NCBI GenBank assembly: GCA_017311185.1
Contig: JAESUZ010002871.1
Location: 2,294,001 to 2,358,000, forward strand
Direction of reading: 5' to 3'
DNA from: Proteles cristata cristata
Taxonomy: Eukaryota; Chordata; Mammalia; Carnivora; Hyaenidae
Length of the DNA stretch: 64,000 nt
Positions 12,230 through 25,158 of this stretch are shown in pieces; within the stretch, counting starts at the first letter, position 1; every line of letters starts with the position of its first letter. The notes beneath the pieces were generated by a model. It saw only the letters and a program-made list of their open reading frames with translations, was not told the origin of the DNA and searched no databases. A program made the position numbers and the translations under genes.

Positions 12230-12870
12230 CTTTAGGGAAATTTTAGGTTCATAGCAAAACTGAGCAGAAGGTATAGTTTCCATATACTACCCTCCTCCAC
12301 ATATATAACCTCACATATATAATCTCTTCACTGTCAACATCCTGCTATTGGGTTGTACAGTTGTTAAAACTGATGGACCTGCATTGACGTATCATTATCC
12401 AAAGTCCTTGCCTTACATTAAGGGTCATTTTTGGTGTACATTCTGTGTATTTTGACAAATGTATAATGACACGTATCTACCATTATAGTTTCATACAGAG
12501 TAGTTTTACTGTTTTAAAAATCCTCTGGGGGCACCTGAGTGTCTAAGACGGTTAAGAGTCCAACTCTTGATACAGGCTCAGGTCATGATCTTACAGTTCA
12601 TGAGATCAAGCTCCACTGTCAGTGCAGAGCCTGCTTGGAATTCTCTCTCCCTCCCTCTCTCTCTCTCTGCTTTTCCCCTGCTCTCTTTTGCACACACACT
12701 CTCTCTCATATAAACTTAAAAATAAATCCTCTGTGCTTTGCCCATTTTCCCCTCCTTAACCACTGGTAATCACCAATATTTTTACTGTCTCCATAGTTTT
12801 GCTTTTTCCAGCATGTTCATATAGTTGAAATGTAGCCATAAACTATTTTTAGACTTGTGGGTATATAGGA
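12230..12870 (-). mobile_element. Old L1 3' end, interrupted by a SINE
   Basis: Complement of an old L1M-type 3' region: gcaaaactgagcagaaggta, acattgacgtatcattatcc, gtataatgacacgtatctac, tactgtctccatagttttgc. Split by the SINE at 12528-12723. Confidence 0.7.
12528..12723 (+). mobile_element. SINEC copy inside an old L1
   Basis: The duplicated word aaatcctctg lies before 12528 and at 12724-12733, marking the insertion exactly. Confidence 0.92.
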
Positions 12871-13129
12871 CACATTTTGTTCTCAGCAGAAACAGACAAC
12901 CAGAAAAGTCAAAAGTAATCTCATTGCAGTGATTCCGATAACCTCTGACTTAATATCTTGCCAATAAACACATTCATGCCCCCAGATTCTCTGAATAGTA
13001 CTTAAAGAACTTTAGAATATTTTCTCTGAGAGGAAGAAAAGAAACCAATATTAAGCCAATATAGGAGAACAGAATTACCAATTTAATCAAGTTACGGCAT
13101 ACTTTCTTTTTTAAAATTAGTTATTTTTA

Positions 13130-13345
13130 GGGGTGCCTGGGTGGCTTAGTGGTTAAGCGTCCGACTTTCGCTTAGGTCATGATCTCGCGGTTCGTGGGTT
13201 TGAGCCCTGCGTCGGGCTCTGTGCTGACTGCCAGCTCAGACCCTGGAGCTTGTTTCAGTCTTTGACTCCCTCTCTCTCTGACCCTCCCCTGCTCACGCTG
13301 TCTCTCTCTCTCTCTCCTAGAAATAAATAAAATAAAAATAAAAAT
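13130..13345 (+). mobile_element. SINEC copy, young
   Basis: Head ggggtgcctgggtggcttag and tail ctcctagaaataaataaaat. The target word aaaattagttattttta is present on both sides. Confidence 0.93.
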
Positions 13346-14120
13346 AAAATTAGTTATTTTTACCCTCTTGTTTGAAAGTAATTTTTAATTTATAGGAAAT
13401 TGAAAAAATAAAACTAGTACAATGAATATTATACCCATATTTATCTTTAGTTAATTTTCAAGCCCTTCATATAGCTCTATCTATATATATATTTTTTTTT
13501 TCTGAATCATTTAAGGGCATGTTCCAAACATCATGGCTCTTCGCACCTAACAACCTAGAGATATTCTCTTTATATATAACCACCGTACAGTTATTACCTT
13601 TAATAAATGTAATGTTAATACTATACCTTTATCTAATATTCATATTTCAGTTTTTTTCAGTTGATACGAATATCCTTTATGGTATTTTCCTCTAAAGTAT
13701 AAAATTGCATCTAAACTGAGATGTTGCATTGAGTTGTCTTTACATGTCTTTTAATCGACATTTCCACAGCCTTTCATTATTTTTATGACTTTGACAGTTT
13801 TGAAGAATATTTTCTTTTGTTTGAAAAGAATGTTTAATATTTTGGATTTGACTGGTATCTCTTCATAGTTAGATTCAGGTTATGCATTCTTGGCTGAAAT
13901 ACTTCATAGATGATGATGGATTCCTCTTAGAGTATCTCGTATGGAGGGACATGATATCTCTGTCCCTTACTGGTGAGGTGAATGATTTTTTTCCACTGTA
14001 TAATATTCCATTGTATAATTGTGGCTTTATTTTTTCTTTCCTGCAATTCATATGCAGTTTGTGAGGAAATACTGTAAGACTATGCACATCTACCACTCAT
14101 TTAAAAAAGTTGTTCTTTAA

Positions 14121-14310
14121 GGGGGCCTCGGTGGTTCAGTCGGTTAAGTGTCTGACTTCAGGTCAGACTCGCTGCTTGTGGGTTCAAGCCCCTCATCGGG
14201 CTCTGTGCTCACAACTCAAAGTCTGAAGCCTGCTTCGGATTCTGTGCCTCTCTCTTCTCTCTGCCCCTCCCCGCGCATGCTCTGTCTCAAAAATAAACAA
14301 ACATTAAAAG
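14121..14310 (+). mobile_element. SINEC copy, left half of a tail-to-tail pair
   Basis: Head gggggcctcggtggttcagt, tail ctgtctcaaaaataaacaaa. It abuts the opposite-strand copy at 14311 with no spacer. Confidence 0.9.
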
Positions 14311-14473
14311 AGACAGAGCATACTCAGGGGAGGGGCAGAGACACAGAATCTGAAGCAGGCTCCAGTCTCCAACCTGTCAGCACAGAGCCCGATGCAGGGC
14401 TCGAACTCATGAACTGTGAGGGAATGACCTGAGGCAAAGCTGGTGCTTAACTGACTGAGCCACCAGGTGACCC
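14311..14473 (-). mobile_element. SINEC copy, right half of a tail-to-tail pair
   Basis: Begins agacagagcatactcagggg, so its own tail is missing, and ends gagccaccaggtgaccc. With the neighbour it forms a long imperfect palindrome. Confidence 0.9.
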
Positions 14474-16086
14474 ATCATATCTGCTATTCATTAAAACTAC
14501 CCCTAGATTCAACATCCACTGATGATTCTAGCCTGAGTAAGTCTTTACTTGGATGCAAAATGATAATTTTTCAGCTCTACCAGCCTTTCCACAATTATGG
14601 CCTGGGTACTGTAACTTCTCAGATGGTGTCTAGAATTCTCATAGAGGTATGATGGTCCATTTGTTGCTGTTAGTGTCTGTGGGGAAAGGAGAGCTTGTAG
14701 CTTCCTAGTCTACCATCTTGTCCACCTACAGCTCTGCTTTTAATGCATGCATTTCTCTGTAAAAGCTCTCCAACATTCCCGTCATGCATTAAAAATTTCA
14801 CTACCTCCCCACCTTGGATTTAGCAACTCTTCTTTTTTTTTTTTTTTTTTTTTTTTTAACACATTTCTAATCACTTTAAATTGAACATGTCCCAGTGAAG
14901 GTGGTTGTTTTACTACCAAATGTTTCTGTTCTTAGTTGTGGACCTCAAGATTCCTAAAATAGATTACTTAATTCCCAGAACACTGTTTCTCTTGATGGAC
15001 TCAAAGCATAGCCTATTCAATAAATAAATGGCTCTCAACCTCCACATCTTATAAACCTAAGAGTTGAAACTAATATTCCTCACTGATGCACATCTGCTTT
15101 GTTCTTAGCAAGCTATAGCTTTAGGGCTCTCCATTTTATACTTTCAATTTCATTATGTTTAATGCAAAAGATTTTGATTTTAGCCACAGTTATACTGTAC
15201 CATAGCTGTGTTCTAGTCAGTAAAGAGATAAAAATCGTTTTTATAGTGTTTATTAATCTATTATTTGCCTTTAAGATCTATGGATAAGTGCATATGACTT
15301 CACTGTAGCTTCTTAATTTGTTAGAACCTAATGGATAGAAGTCACCTCTTTCCCATCCTTAACTATGTGAAGTCTTAAGTACTTACCTCTCCATTTTAAC
15401 TTAAGCAGTTGGACAAATTTTAGATTAACTAAGCACACACCTTGTTATTGTAGTAAAAATGGAAGCTAAACATCCTTTTTCTTTGTTAGATTATTACTAG
15501 AGTCTACTGGAAGTGGTGTGAATGAGCAATTGGACCTGTTGGTTAATTGCTAACAGGAGGAATGATTAAGTATCAGTTATCAAAAAAAAAAAAAAAAAAA
15601 AACCATCCCTTTAGGCGGACTTTCTTTAGCACCCAGATGGATAATGCTGAATAACACTATTTAATTGTTTAAGTCATTTAGTTATTTGGGTGGCTGTTTG
15701 GTTCTAAATGATCTATGGAGGCCCATCAAGATAGAGTGTTGCTTAAAAATTAAGTATTCAGTAAAATCACAAGATTGTTTTATGATAGAGACATCTGGTG
15801 GTTCCTGCTCTCAAAATCTTCTAGGAAGAGGTGTTCTACTGCATGTTTCTTGGAGAATTTTGGGGTTTTAACAGATGTCAAATTAAACTTTTTAATTTTT
15901 ATACTAAAACGCCAAATTTCTCACTTATAAATCTGAAAAATAAAGCATGTAAATGAAGTAAAGCATATAACAGGTAACTCAATAACCAGGATACCTAGAC
16001 TTTTACAGAGATCTTAATTTTTAATTTTTTGCTATGCCTTGACTGTCAAAAAGTTGGCTGACATAATTGATATCCAAAGTAATGGT

Positions 16087-16303
16087 TTATTTTTTTTAAA
16101 TTTATTTTGGGATAAAGAGAGAAACATTGCATACACACAGGGGAAGTGTAGAGAGGGAGGATGAGAGAGAATCCCAAGCAGGCTCCATCCACATTGTCAG
16201 TGCAGAGCCAAATGCTGGGGCTCAGACTTACAAACTGTAAGATCAAGACCTGAGATGAAGTCAAGAGTTCGACGCTTAACTAACTGAGCTACCCAGGTTC
16301 CCC
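16087..16303 (-). mobile_element. SINEC copy
   Basis: Body cctgagatgaagtcaagagt and head gagctacccaggttcccc. Confidence 0.88.
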
Positions 16304-16476
16304 ATAAATTTCCTTTTCAGATGAAGAGGTTTACTCACACTTGTAATTGCATGATTCCGTTCTTCCCCATGCTTTGCTGCAGTGGTTCTTACTCTTAGGA
16401 AAGCTACCTTACTACCCCATAAGTCTATACAAATCTTACCTATTCTTTGACAGTTCATTTAATTCCATTGTTTTCT

Positions 16477-16690
16477 TTTAAAGTTTATTTATTCTTGAAC
16501 AAGAGAGAGAGAGAGAACACACAAGCTGGGGAGGGGCAGAGAGAGAGAGGGAGACCCAGAATCCGAAGCAGGCTCCAGGCTCTGAGCTGTCAGCACAAGA
16601 GCCCGATGTGGGGCTTGAACTTAACCAACTGTGAGATCATGACCTGAGCCGAAGTCAGATGCCCAACCTACTGAGCCACCCAGGCACCCC
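16477..16690 (-). mobile_element. SINEC copy inserted at the tail of another
   Basis: Ends gagccacccaggcacccc. The word aattccattg at 16461 recurs only after the second copy (16891), so the two share one outer target site. Confidence 0.9.
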
Positions 16691-16699
16691 CTCATTGCT

Positions 16700-16889
16700 T
16701 TTTTAAAAAAATTTTTATTTTTGAGAAAGAGAATATGGGCGGGGGAGGAACAGAGAAAGAAGGAGGGACAGAGGATCTGAAGCAGTCTCTGTGCTGACAG
16801 CAGTGAGCCTGATGCTGGTTTGAACTTGGGAACCATGAGATCATGACCTGAGCAAAATCAGACAACTGACTGAGCAACCCAGGTGCCCC
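16700..16889 (-). mobile_element. SINEC copy, older partner
   Basis: Head complement gagcaacccaggtgcccc. The following aattccattg at 16891-16900 repeats 16461-16470, its likely target-site duplication. Confidence 0.9.
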
Positions 16890-17363
16890 TAATTCCATTG
16901 GTTTTTAATGACTTTTCTGGTCTCAGTAGCTGGAAATAATGCACATATTGTATCATTTGTCTAGCAATTAAAGCAGTCAATACTCTGGAATATTTCTTCC
17001 TCTTTTCCCTGAACTGTAAATTATATATTTTGATTTGATTTTCACAGACTTTTTCCTGGTCTCCATGAGTCATTGGTTCTTTGAAAGGGGGGACTCCCCT
17101 TTCTGATAATGCTTTGGATCTCTTCATGTGGCTTGAGTGGCTCCTCAATAAAGATATTTTTAAAATATTTAATAATCAGCTATATTTTTTTAGAGGACAA
17201 GGGTTTTAAAAAATATTTTATTTGGTCATTTTGAAAAGTTTATGTTACTATATTGACCAAGATACTTTGAAATCTTTTAAAACATCTTTTATATAATAAA
17301 CTACTATCTTTTCAAACTAAGAAGTTTAAAATATTTTAACTTAAGAATACTTAAGACTAACAT

Positions 17364-17556
17364 GGGGCACCAGGAGGGGCTCAGTGAGTGAAGCATCTGA
17401 CTTCTGCTCAGGACATGATCTCACGGTTTGTGAGTTTGAGCCCTGTATCGGGCTCTCTGCTGTCAGCATGGAGCCCACTTTGGATCCTTGGTCCCACTCT
17501 CTCTGCTACTCCTCCACCTGTGCTCTCTCTCAAAAATAAATAAACATTTAAAAAAA
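17364..17556 (+). mobile_element. SINEC copy
   Basis: Diverged head ggggcaccaggaggggctca; tail ctcaaaaataaataaacatt. Confidence 0.9.
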
Positions 17557-19557
17557 AATATTTAAGAATAACTCCTATTTTTAAAATAAAATGGATCAAA
17601 ATATCTATGTGGATGTGACCTGCATTTAACGTAAGTGTAATCTAATACTTTAGCCCCATCCTACAGAGGAAGAAGAATCAATGGAGTGCTTCCCAGTGTG
17701 CTAGGTACTGTGTTGGCCTCAGATTATAACAAAAGAAAAACATGAAATAATATTTTGCAATCTTTATATCTTTAACGATCATGAAAACTTTAGTTGGATT
17801 GTCACTTTTCAGTATTTCTATTAGAAATAGAAATAGTTCCCCAAATTAGAAAGTAAAGTTTGTAGTTGGATCTTAGCACTGTCAATCATTTCAGATTAAA
17901 AGAAGGCAAAGAGGCAACCAAACCCTATCCATAGAAATTGACTGTAAGCAAAACAAAAATTTTTTCACTGTGCGAACAGGGTATTTATGTTTAAACATGT
18001 AAAACGTATCAAGGGAGGAAATATTAGCAGTAGAGAACTGAGATTCATTGTGAGTGCTTTCTGTTTATTAATTAATGGTATCTTGAATACAAAATCAGAA
18101 GGACTTTGTTGAAGAAAAACCTCTCATAGATGCCTGTCTCTTAATAGTTTTTAACTTTCACTCACCACCTTATAAAAAGTAGTAATCATTAACTTAGGAC
18201 TTGACAAAGAGAAGGACTCTCTCCGGACTTTGGCCAAAAGTTTCCTCCAAACAGATGTTTACAGACTTTTTTCTACCTTTTTTTCACACTTGAGAAGCCT
18301 GATGTTCAGGAAAGTTAATTTACTTGCCCAAAGTCCAAGGTTAGGAAGAAACAGTGTGTCTGTTTCTTTCTACTAAGACTCACCTACAACCTCTATTCCT
18401 TTAGAAACTCAAAAAGCTTACTGTTTACATAAATCTTAGAATTGTTATATATAATTCACTTCCTCACTGCGTTTCATTCATGATTTAGTATCTTATACAG
18501 AACACAGAAAGAAGACTAAATAATTAAAATATGTGTTCCTAGGAATTATAGCTAGTTCCTATTTATTTTTTACAAGTATTATAAAATTGTAGAGATAGAG
18601 GATCTAGTATACATATAACCACATCATTACTAATTATTAAGATGGGAATAAAAGGGGAAATAAAGACTACATTTTTATTTTCTATGAGGAAACCTTGTGG
18701 ATTACCTGCTCTATTTCCACATGGCTAACTGCACCTGGAAATGAACATCAGAAAATAGGCGCAGTAATAATACCTGAAATTGCCATCTATAGTGCTGTGG
18801 ATTCTTTGCTCTACTATCAGGAAAACCAAAGACTTGCCAGGAAAGGACCCCATGTGTCAGGGAGGCTTGAAGAACTGAGCTTCTTCATGACCTTGAATTA
18901 ATTTCAATGAAACCAAGGGCTGGGTGGACCATAAAGTATCCTTGGCATCAAGATTGTCTAAATAGCTTGAACATTTGCCTGTTTCATTCTAAGTGCCAGG
19001 ATGTGAGTGGGTTTCTTTACCTTAGGGAATGAGAAGTGAACGAGGAAAAAAAATTGCAGTAGGTATCTAAAGAATGTAAGAAAATTGGAAACATTTTCTA
19101 TATCTTCCAGGCTAACAGTTAAAAAACACACATAGAATCTCATTTGGCTAAATGTCAAATTGCATACCAATTTGCAATAGCTGAAATTTAGTGGTATATA
19201 GGAAAAAACAATTTACCAATAATGTGGGAAAAATAAATCCGGAGGAGAGATTTTATGATTCAGGAAAGGCTATATGTATAGTTGTAAAACACAGATTCTA
19301 ACAGGAAATACATCTACAACAGAAAAGGAAAAAAAAAGCAAATGAACAAGATTCAAGTGTATGAGAAAAGAAACTGGGCATATTATCTGTCTTGCAAAAT
19401 AATTGTAAACCAGAGTTCTGCTGGAAATAGAATATTTTAATGACTAAATTAGATTGCAAAATATTTACCCTATCCTTTTATTTCTTTTTAAATTAAGATC
19501 AATAGTCCTGTGAACTGTTGAACCCAGATGCTATTGTTTGCTGATCACCCTTCTTTA

Positions 19558-19803
19558 TCAGTTTAATTTGTAAAGTTGGTTTGGGACCCTTGGGTGTTTA
19601 AAAAACACGTCTGAGCTGGTTTCTGGGCCAGACAATGTGAGCACTGTGAATTCCTGCACTTCTGGAACTAGGCTCAGATATTTTGGAATCAGTTTTGGTG
19701 GCTTTGACCTTAAAGCCATCGAATTCAAGTGGTCTGTTGATATTTTCCTTACTTCAGCACCATACCTCAGTGCAATTCCTGAGTTTGAGATGGGGCCATA
19801 CTG
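19558..19803 (-). other. Exon-like open segment of unknown nature
   Basis: On the minus strand an acceptor-like pyrimidine run, atatttttcttttcag, is followed at once by about 80 open codons starting YGPISNSGIALRYGAEVRK and ending at a TGA near 19558. No known domain is recognised and it is not part of a repeat I can name. It could be a conserved non-coding piece, an alternative terminal exon or chance. Confidence 0.25.
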
Positions 19804-20050
19804 AAAAGAAAAATATCCCAATCACAAATTCTCCTCTTGTCTTTAAAGGGATTTTTCTTTCTGACAGTTATAGGTAAATGTTTTAAGGGACTTGAAAGAT
19901 CACTTTTTCCCATTAGTCAGACATCTTAAGAGTAAGGGATAGAGAAAATCAAATTTTACTACTTAAACTGTAATGCTAGTATAGAAAATTTCCCCCAGCC
20001 ATCCTCTTCTCAGATACATACATACACTTTAAAATACTTAAAACTATCTT

Positions 20051-20144
20051 GGGGTGCCTGGTGGCTCAGGTGGTCAAGCATCTGACAGTTGATTTTGGCT
20101 CAGGTCGTGATCTCACATCACAGTTCATGAGATGGAGCCCTGAG

Positions 20145-20190
<46 letters not shown>

Positions 20191-20268
20191 CCTGCTTGGG
20201 ATTCTCTCTCTCCCTCTCTCCCTTTGCCTCTCTCCTGCTCGCGCTCTCTCTCAAAATAAATAATTTCA
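20051..20268 (+). mobile_element. SINEC copy with internal TG expansion
   Basis: Head ggggtgcctggtggctcagg. A long TG run replaces part of the middle; tail ctctctctcaaaataaataa. Confidence 0.9.
20146..20188. repeat. (TG)n microsatellite inside a SINE
   Basis: About 21 TG units interrupt the middle of the SINEC copy at 20051-20268, where the CT-rich or spacer segment normally lies. Confidence 0.95.
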
Positions 20269-20477
20269 AAAATACTTAAAAGTATTTAAAATACTCGGAC
20301 AAAGATATTTTATTAACCAGTTCTGCATGACACAGGCTGAAGAGGTTTTCACTCATTTCATGTGACTGGTAGTTTATGTTTTGATTATGAATGTAAAAAA
20401 TACAGTGTAATGGGAAACTCAGTGTGAAGCCTTAAATTCTCACTCCCACTAATTTAGAGGTTCTTGCTTCTGTTTTT

Positions 20478-20886
20478 GTTTTGTTTTTGAGAGAGAGAAA
20501 AAAAGAGAGAGAGGGTGCCCGTGAAGGCAAACTGGGAGGGACAAAAGGAGAGGGAGAGAGAGAATCCCAAGCAGGCTCTATGCTTAGCTTGGAGCCCCAC
20601 ACAGGGCTTGATCTCACAACTGTAAAGTCAAGAGGCAGTTGCAGGGCGCCTGGGTGGTTCAGTCGGTTGGATGGCAGACTTGGCCTCAGGTCATGATCTC
20701 ATAGCTTGTGAGTTCAAGCCCTGTGTTGGACTCTGTGCTGACAGTTCAGAGCCTGGAGTGTGCTCTGGATTCTGTGCCTCCCTCTCTCTCTGCCCCTTCC
20801 CTGCTCATACTCTGTCTCTCTCCCAAAAATAAACATTAAAAAAAAAAAAAAAAAGGCAGTCACTTGACTGAGCCACCTAGGCACCC
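20478..20886 (-). mobile_element. SINEC copy split by a younger SINEC
   Basis: The minus-strand copy runs 20478-20643, is broken by the plus-strand copy, and resumes at about 20857 with actgagccacctaggcaccc. The word ggcagt is duplicated around the insert. Confidence 0.88.
20644..20854 (+). mobile_element. SINEC copy nested in another SINEC
   Basis: Head gggcgcctgggtggttcagt, tail aaataaacattaaaa with a long A run. Inserted into the minus-strand copy at 20478-20886. Confidence 0.9.
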
Positions 20887-21469
20887 TGCTAATTCAGAGT
20901 TTTGATTTTTACCTCTTTCAAAGCAGAAGAGTTGGGATTAAGTAAGTGATTTTTAAGGTTCTTTTCAATCCTACCCTTTGATGACTCATTCAAATACAGA
21001 TTTTAGTTTTGAAGCTATTTATATTTTAATGATTACATTGCTCCTTTATTAGGCTTTCTTAGATAACTGCAATATGATAGTCACGATAAATATGTTACCT
21101 CTACATTGTCACTTCCTATGCTATATTTACTTAATGAAATGGCTATTATAAGGAACTGCTAAGATCTAGAAATAGAGTCTTAGAGAACTCACTGATAATA
21201 TGCTATGACTTTATTAACTAATTATTAAGCAACCGCCAATAACTGGATTGAGAGTGAAGAGACTTGATTCTGAGACTTTTGGTACATTGTTTAATATGTC
21301 TGAGCATTAGTTTCCTCATTTATAAATTGATACTGTTGGACTAGAAGATAATTGGTGATGTCCTATGATTCTACACTCCTGGAACTCTTGATACCAAAAC
21401 GTAGGTTTAATAATATGGCTGAGTTATTTTATTAGAGTGTTCTGAATTTGGATTTTGAGAACAAGAGGA

Positions 21470-22090
21470 AAAATAATACTTTATATTTTATAGCATTTTA
21501 TACTTAATAAAGAACTTTTATATACATTGCCTCCCATGAATTTTGTAAGGTAGGCAAAATCATAGTTATTATATCGGTGAAAGTCTTAGCCATGAACAGA
21601 TGGTATGCTTATGTAGGGTAGTTTGAAAATAAGGGAATGAAGACCATTTACAAAGATGTGGGCCGGGTTCAGGGAAACTACAGGAGCTGGGGTGTTGAGC
21701 TCCTCTCAATAGGGAGCTGTTTCCACTCTTAGGCCTGAAACTGGAGAAGGTGAGGACCTCCTGACAGAAACCGTGCCCTTGGAGAAGGGAACTTTTGGTG
21801 ACCTAATAGCAAGGAATCTAGGGAAATAAATACCCTGTCTCACTCTCCTGTCCTCCCATTGATTACTCATGACTTCTATTGTCTAAACTCAACTGGAGGC
21901 AGATTGGATGGGAGCCCAATGATGCAATCCTCTGAGAGGGCCTCTGGGGTACAGAGCCGAGGGGGAGGGGTGGGAGGAAGGGCACATGGCTAATATTGGG
22001 GCACACTTGGAAGGGCACTTAATTATTGCCACTTTATAGATAATGAAACTGAGGCTTAAATAGTTAAAGGACACAGCAGAAACAAAATCA
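21470..22090. repeat. Probable MIR split by an unidentified 430-bp insertion
   Basis: Before 21580 and after 22010 the sequence resembles successive MIR core parts (attttgtaaggtaggcaaaa, then tatagataatgaaactgagg). The intervening block is unlike its surroundings and I cannot name it. Confidence 0.4.
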
Positions 22091-22189
22091 TGAGTTACTT
22101 GAAGCAAGTTACAGGATGCAAATCTGCTTATAATCATCACAGGCTTCTTATTTTGTTAGCATGAAATTAAAATTATTTTCCATGTTTTC

Positions 22190-22540
22190 CAATACTCTAT
22201 ATGGTCTGACTTCTGCTTGCCTTTCCAAAATCATCTTATAATACCATCTCCTGGGAATACTGGCTGCCTTTTTCTCCCTAAAATAAGTAATATTTTCCTG
22301 TTACTAGGTTTAGCCTCTGCCTAGAGTACTTGTCCCACATGCTTTCACACATGGATAATTCTCACTAGATGTCAGCTCAGCTCAAATGTCCCTACTTAGT
22401 ACGTTCCTGACCATCCCAAATAAAACGTACTCTTCCAATGACTTTCTATCTCCTCTTCCTCTTTATTTCCTTTATGGCATTAATTCAAACTATATTTTTC
22501 CTCATTGACTGGTGGATATGGTGTTTGCTTGACTCCTCCT
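22190..22540 (+). repeat. L2 LINE 3' fragment
   Basis: L2 word order on the plus strand: tatggtctgacttctgcttg, gcctctgcctagagtacttg, gatgtcagctcagctcaaat, cctgaccatcccaaataaaa. Confidence 0.7.
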
Positions 22541-22842
22541 ACTAGAATGTATCTTTTATGGAAGCTGGCTGGGCAGCTGTCTCGTTAAGGGAGTATTCCC
22601 AACACTTGGTCTGGAACTCATAAACAATCTTAATATATTAGTGAATAACCCATTCTATAAGCATTACTCCAAGGGAAGGAGAAAAGAACAAAGGTTACTA
22701 ATGCTAGACTGTATTTTGATGCAAATGACACCCTTTCACCATCCTTACCCTCCACAGCTTCATCAGATTTGCATTCAGAGATTAGAAACATGGGTTTTGA
22801 TTTGTATTAGGGGTGGGGCTTATTTACAATAAAGATGGCCAT

Positions 22843-23023
22843 GGGCACCTGAGTGGCCCAGTTGGCTAAGCATCTGACTCTTGATTTCAGCTCAGGTCAT
22901 GATCTAAGAGTTACTGGATCAAGCCCCAAGTTGGGCTGTGTACTGACAGTGTGGAGCCTGTTTGAGATTCTCTCTCTCCCTCTCTTTCTGCCCCTCTCAA
23001 TAAACTTAAAAAAAAAAAAAAAG
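22843..23023 (+). mobile_element. SINEC copy
   Basis: Head gggcacctgagtggcccagt; tail ctctcaataaacttaaaaaa. Confidence 0.9.
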
Positions 23024-23860
23024 GTGGACATAAAACTAGGTAGGTGTGAAAGCTGTAAGTCAGATGTTCCATGTACAGATTGATTTTCCTTCCAAGACTT
23101 AAGGTTTCTTGGAATGGGGAAATAGAAGAAGGAAAATTATGAGGTTGACATAATTTTTCTGGCAGCTTTTATCAGTTTGTAGACTCTATGAAATAATTTT
23201 ATTACTGTCACTATTTCTCTCTCCATCTATCAATTATCGATTGATCAGTTGATATATACCTACCTACCTGTCATCTATCATCTCTTATCTACATCTCTCT
23301 ACATGAACTTATATATATTCAAATATTGCTTATTTATATAAACACACTAAAACAAATTTTGGGTTAATCCCCTAGGCTTTCATCATTTGAGCTCTTAAGC
23401 TTCAAAAATCTAGCTTGCCCTATTGTTATAATCACTAGCCCTTCTGTGAACTTATTTCTTTCAGTTTATAATAGCTATTTCTTTGGGAGTAATAAAGGTA
23501 CATCATCTTGGTAAAGTTTCAAGTACTTTGCTTTTCACTAAAGTCAGAAACTATTTCTTGAAAACTGTCACAATCAGTTTTTATTATTTTAGAACCAGTA
23601 AGTTGAACTGTATGTGACAGATACATGTATTTTTTGATCTGCACTATATAATGGGTTTTAGAGATTCAACAACAATAGACAAAAACAGGCATGGTCACTG
23701 CCCTCAGTTCTAGAAGTAAAGTCTGAGTTGAAATCTGAAGGATAAGTAAGTGTTAGCTAAGTGTGGAGGGGAACATGAATGCATAAGGCAGAGGAAAGAG
23801 TATGAATAAAATTCCTATTCTAGATGGAGTGTGGCATATTCTAGGAACTAAGAACAGCTT

Positions 23861-24001
23861 TAACACTGGCAGAAGGAATGTGGTTCTCTACTGCCCATCA
23901 TCCCCAAACCGCAAGTGAGAACTCCACACCGCGTTTCATGCTTTCTCCTCCTAGAACTTCCCTGACCATCTCTGCCTCTCTCAGCCCTTACAGGCAATAT
24001 T
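23861..24001 (+). repeat. Left arm of a 141-bp near-perfect inverted repeat
   Basis: The reverse complement of 25576-25716 matches this arm over 141 bases without gaps. The only two mismatches fall at 23905 and 23981. Both ends are abrupt: bases outside the arms do not match. The middle (ctagaacttccctgaccatc) resembles L2, but the near identity implies a recent copy event rather than two old L2 insertions. Confidence 0.9.
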
Positions 24002-24921
24002 TTATACAATTCAAGCTCTTTATACAAGATCAAGCTCTGCCACCAATGTCATTATGAAAAAGACTCATTTCCATAAGCCAGACACAAAACTCCATCTCAT
24101 TATTTTATAGTCATGCCTTATGACATGATTAAAAATTTCTGTCATTAAATCACTAGTACTCTCAATCTGCAATGTCTTCTGTTTATCAATACATTTTTGG
24201 AGGAAAGTTAAACACTCACAGAATCTCAAAGAACATAGGATAAAAGTTTGCATTAGTATATTTGATAAAGTGATCTGAGAGAAATTAAATTTGTTGTTAC
24301 CACACATCTGAATACATTACAATAACTCCCCCAAATTATGCAAAGGTGTATATAACACAATTGATGATTGGCTCCTGACTCTATGCCAGCCTCTGTTCCT
24401 AAATAGGGGAAATAAAGGCTGAAGCTTTACCTTCTGGGTGGAAGGTGGGGCGGGAGAGAATAATTGTAGATTATCCAATCTCAGAAAGCCTGGAGATAGG
24501 GGGACATAAGAGTTTTACCTGCTATTTTTGTGGCTTCATCTCATCAGATTCCTTAACTGTAAGTTTCTTGGATGTCTTGCCACTCTGCTTTGAAGTCCCA
24601 GCCAGCCCCCAAATCCAGAATCATCCCTAGTGATATTTAAACTAGACAAAACAGGGGCCAGCAGGGGGCAACAAAATGAAGGACAGGACCCACTTGGGTG
24701 GTACAGCTGGATCCTGACTGGCTGGCTGGGTAGCTTCACTCAGGCCATTCCATTAGCCCTATGGTAACACACCTGGGCCATGAGACAGCTGAATTGTTAG
24801 GACTCTGCATGGTGTTATGGAGGTCGTCTTCTAGACCAATTTTGCTGCTACACCAATTTGCTACACCAAATATGACAAAATATGAAGTATTGATTTTTGG
24901 AAACTGTAGGACTTGAGATAA

Positions 24922-25147
24922 TTTTTTTTTAATTTTTAAAAAATGTTGTATTTATTTCTAGGAGAGAGAGAGAGACAGCGTGAGCAGGGGAGGGTCAGAG
25001 AGAGAGGGAGTCACAGACTGAAATAGGCTCCAGGCTCTGAGCTGGCAGTCAGCACAGAGCCCGACATGGGGCTCGAACCCACGAACCGCGAGATCAGGAC
25101 CTAAGCGAAAGTCGGACGCTTAACCGACTAAGCCACCCAGGCGCCCC
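24922..25147 (-). mobile_element. SINEC copy, young
   Basis: The tctaggagaga tail junction and an intact head complement ending gccacccaggcgcccc. It lies within the spacer of the 141-bp inverted repeat. The word cttgagat is duplicated around it. Confidence 0.92.
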
Positions 25148-25158
25148 TTGAGATGCTA

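Noticed and set aside
18695..18901. 68-codon plus-strand open frame
   Set aside because: No conserved motif or splice signals; not enough to call a gene.
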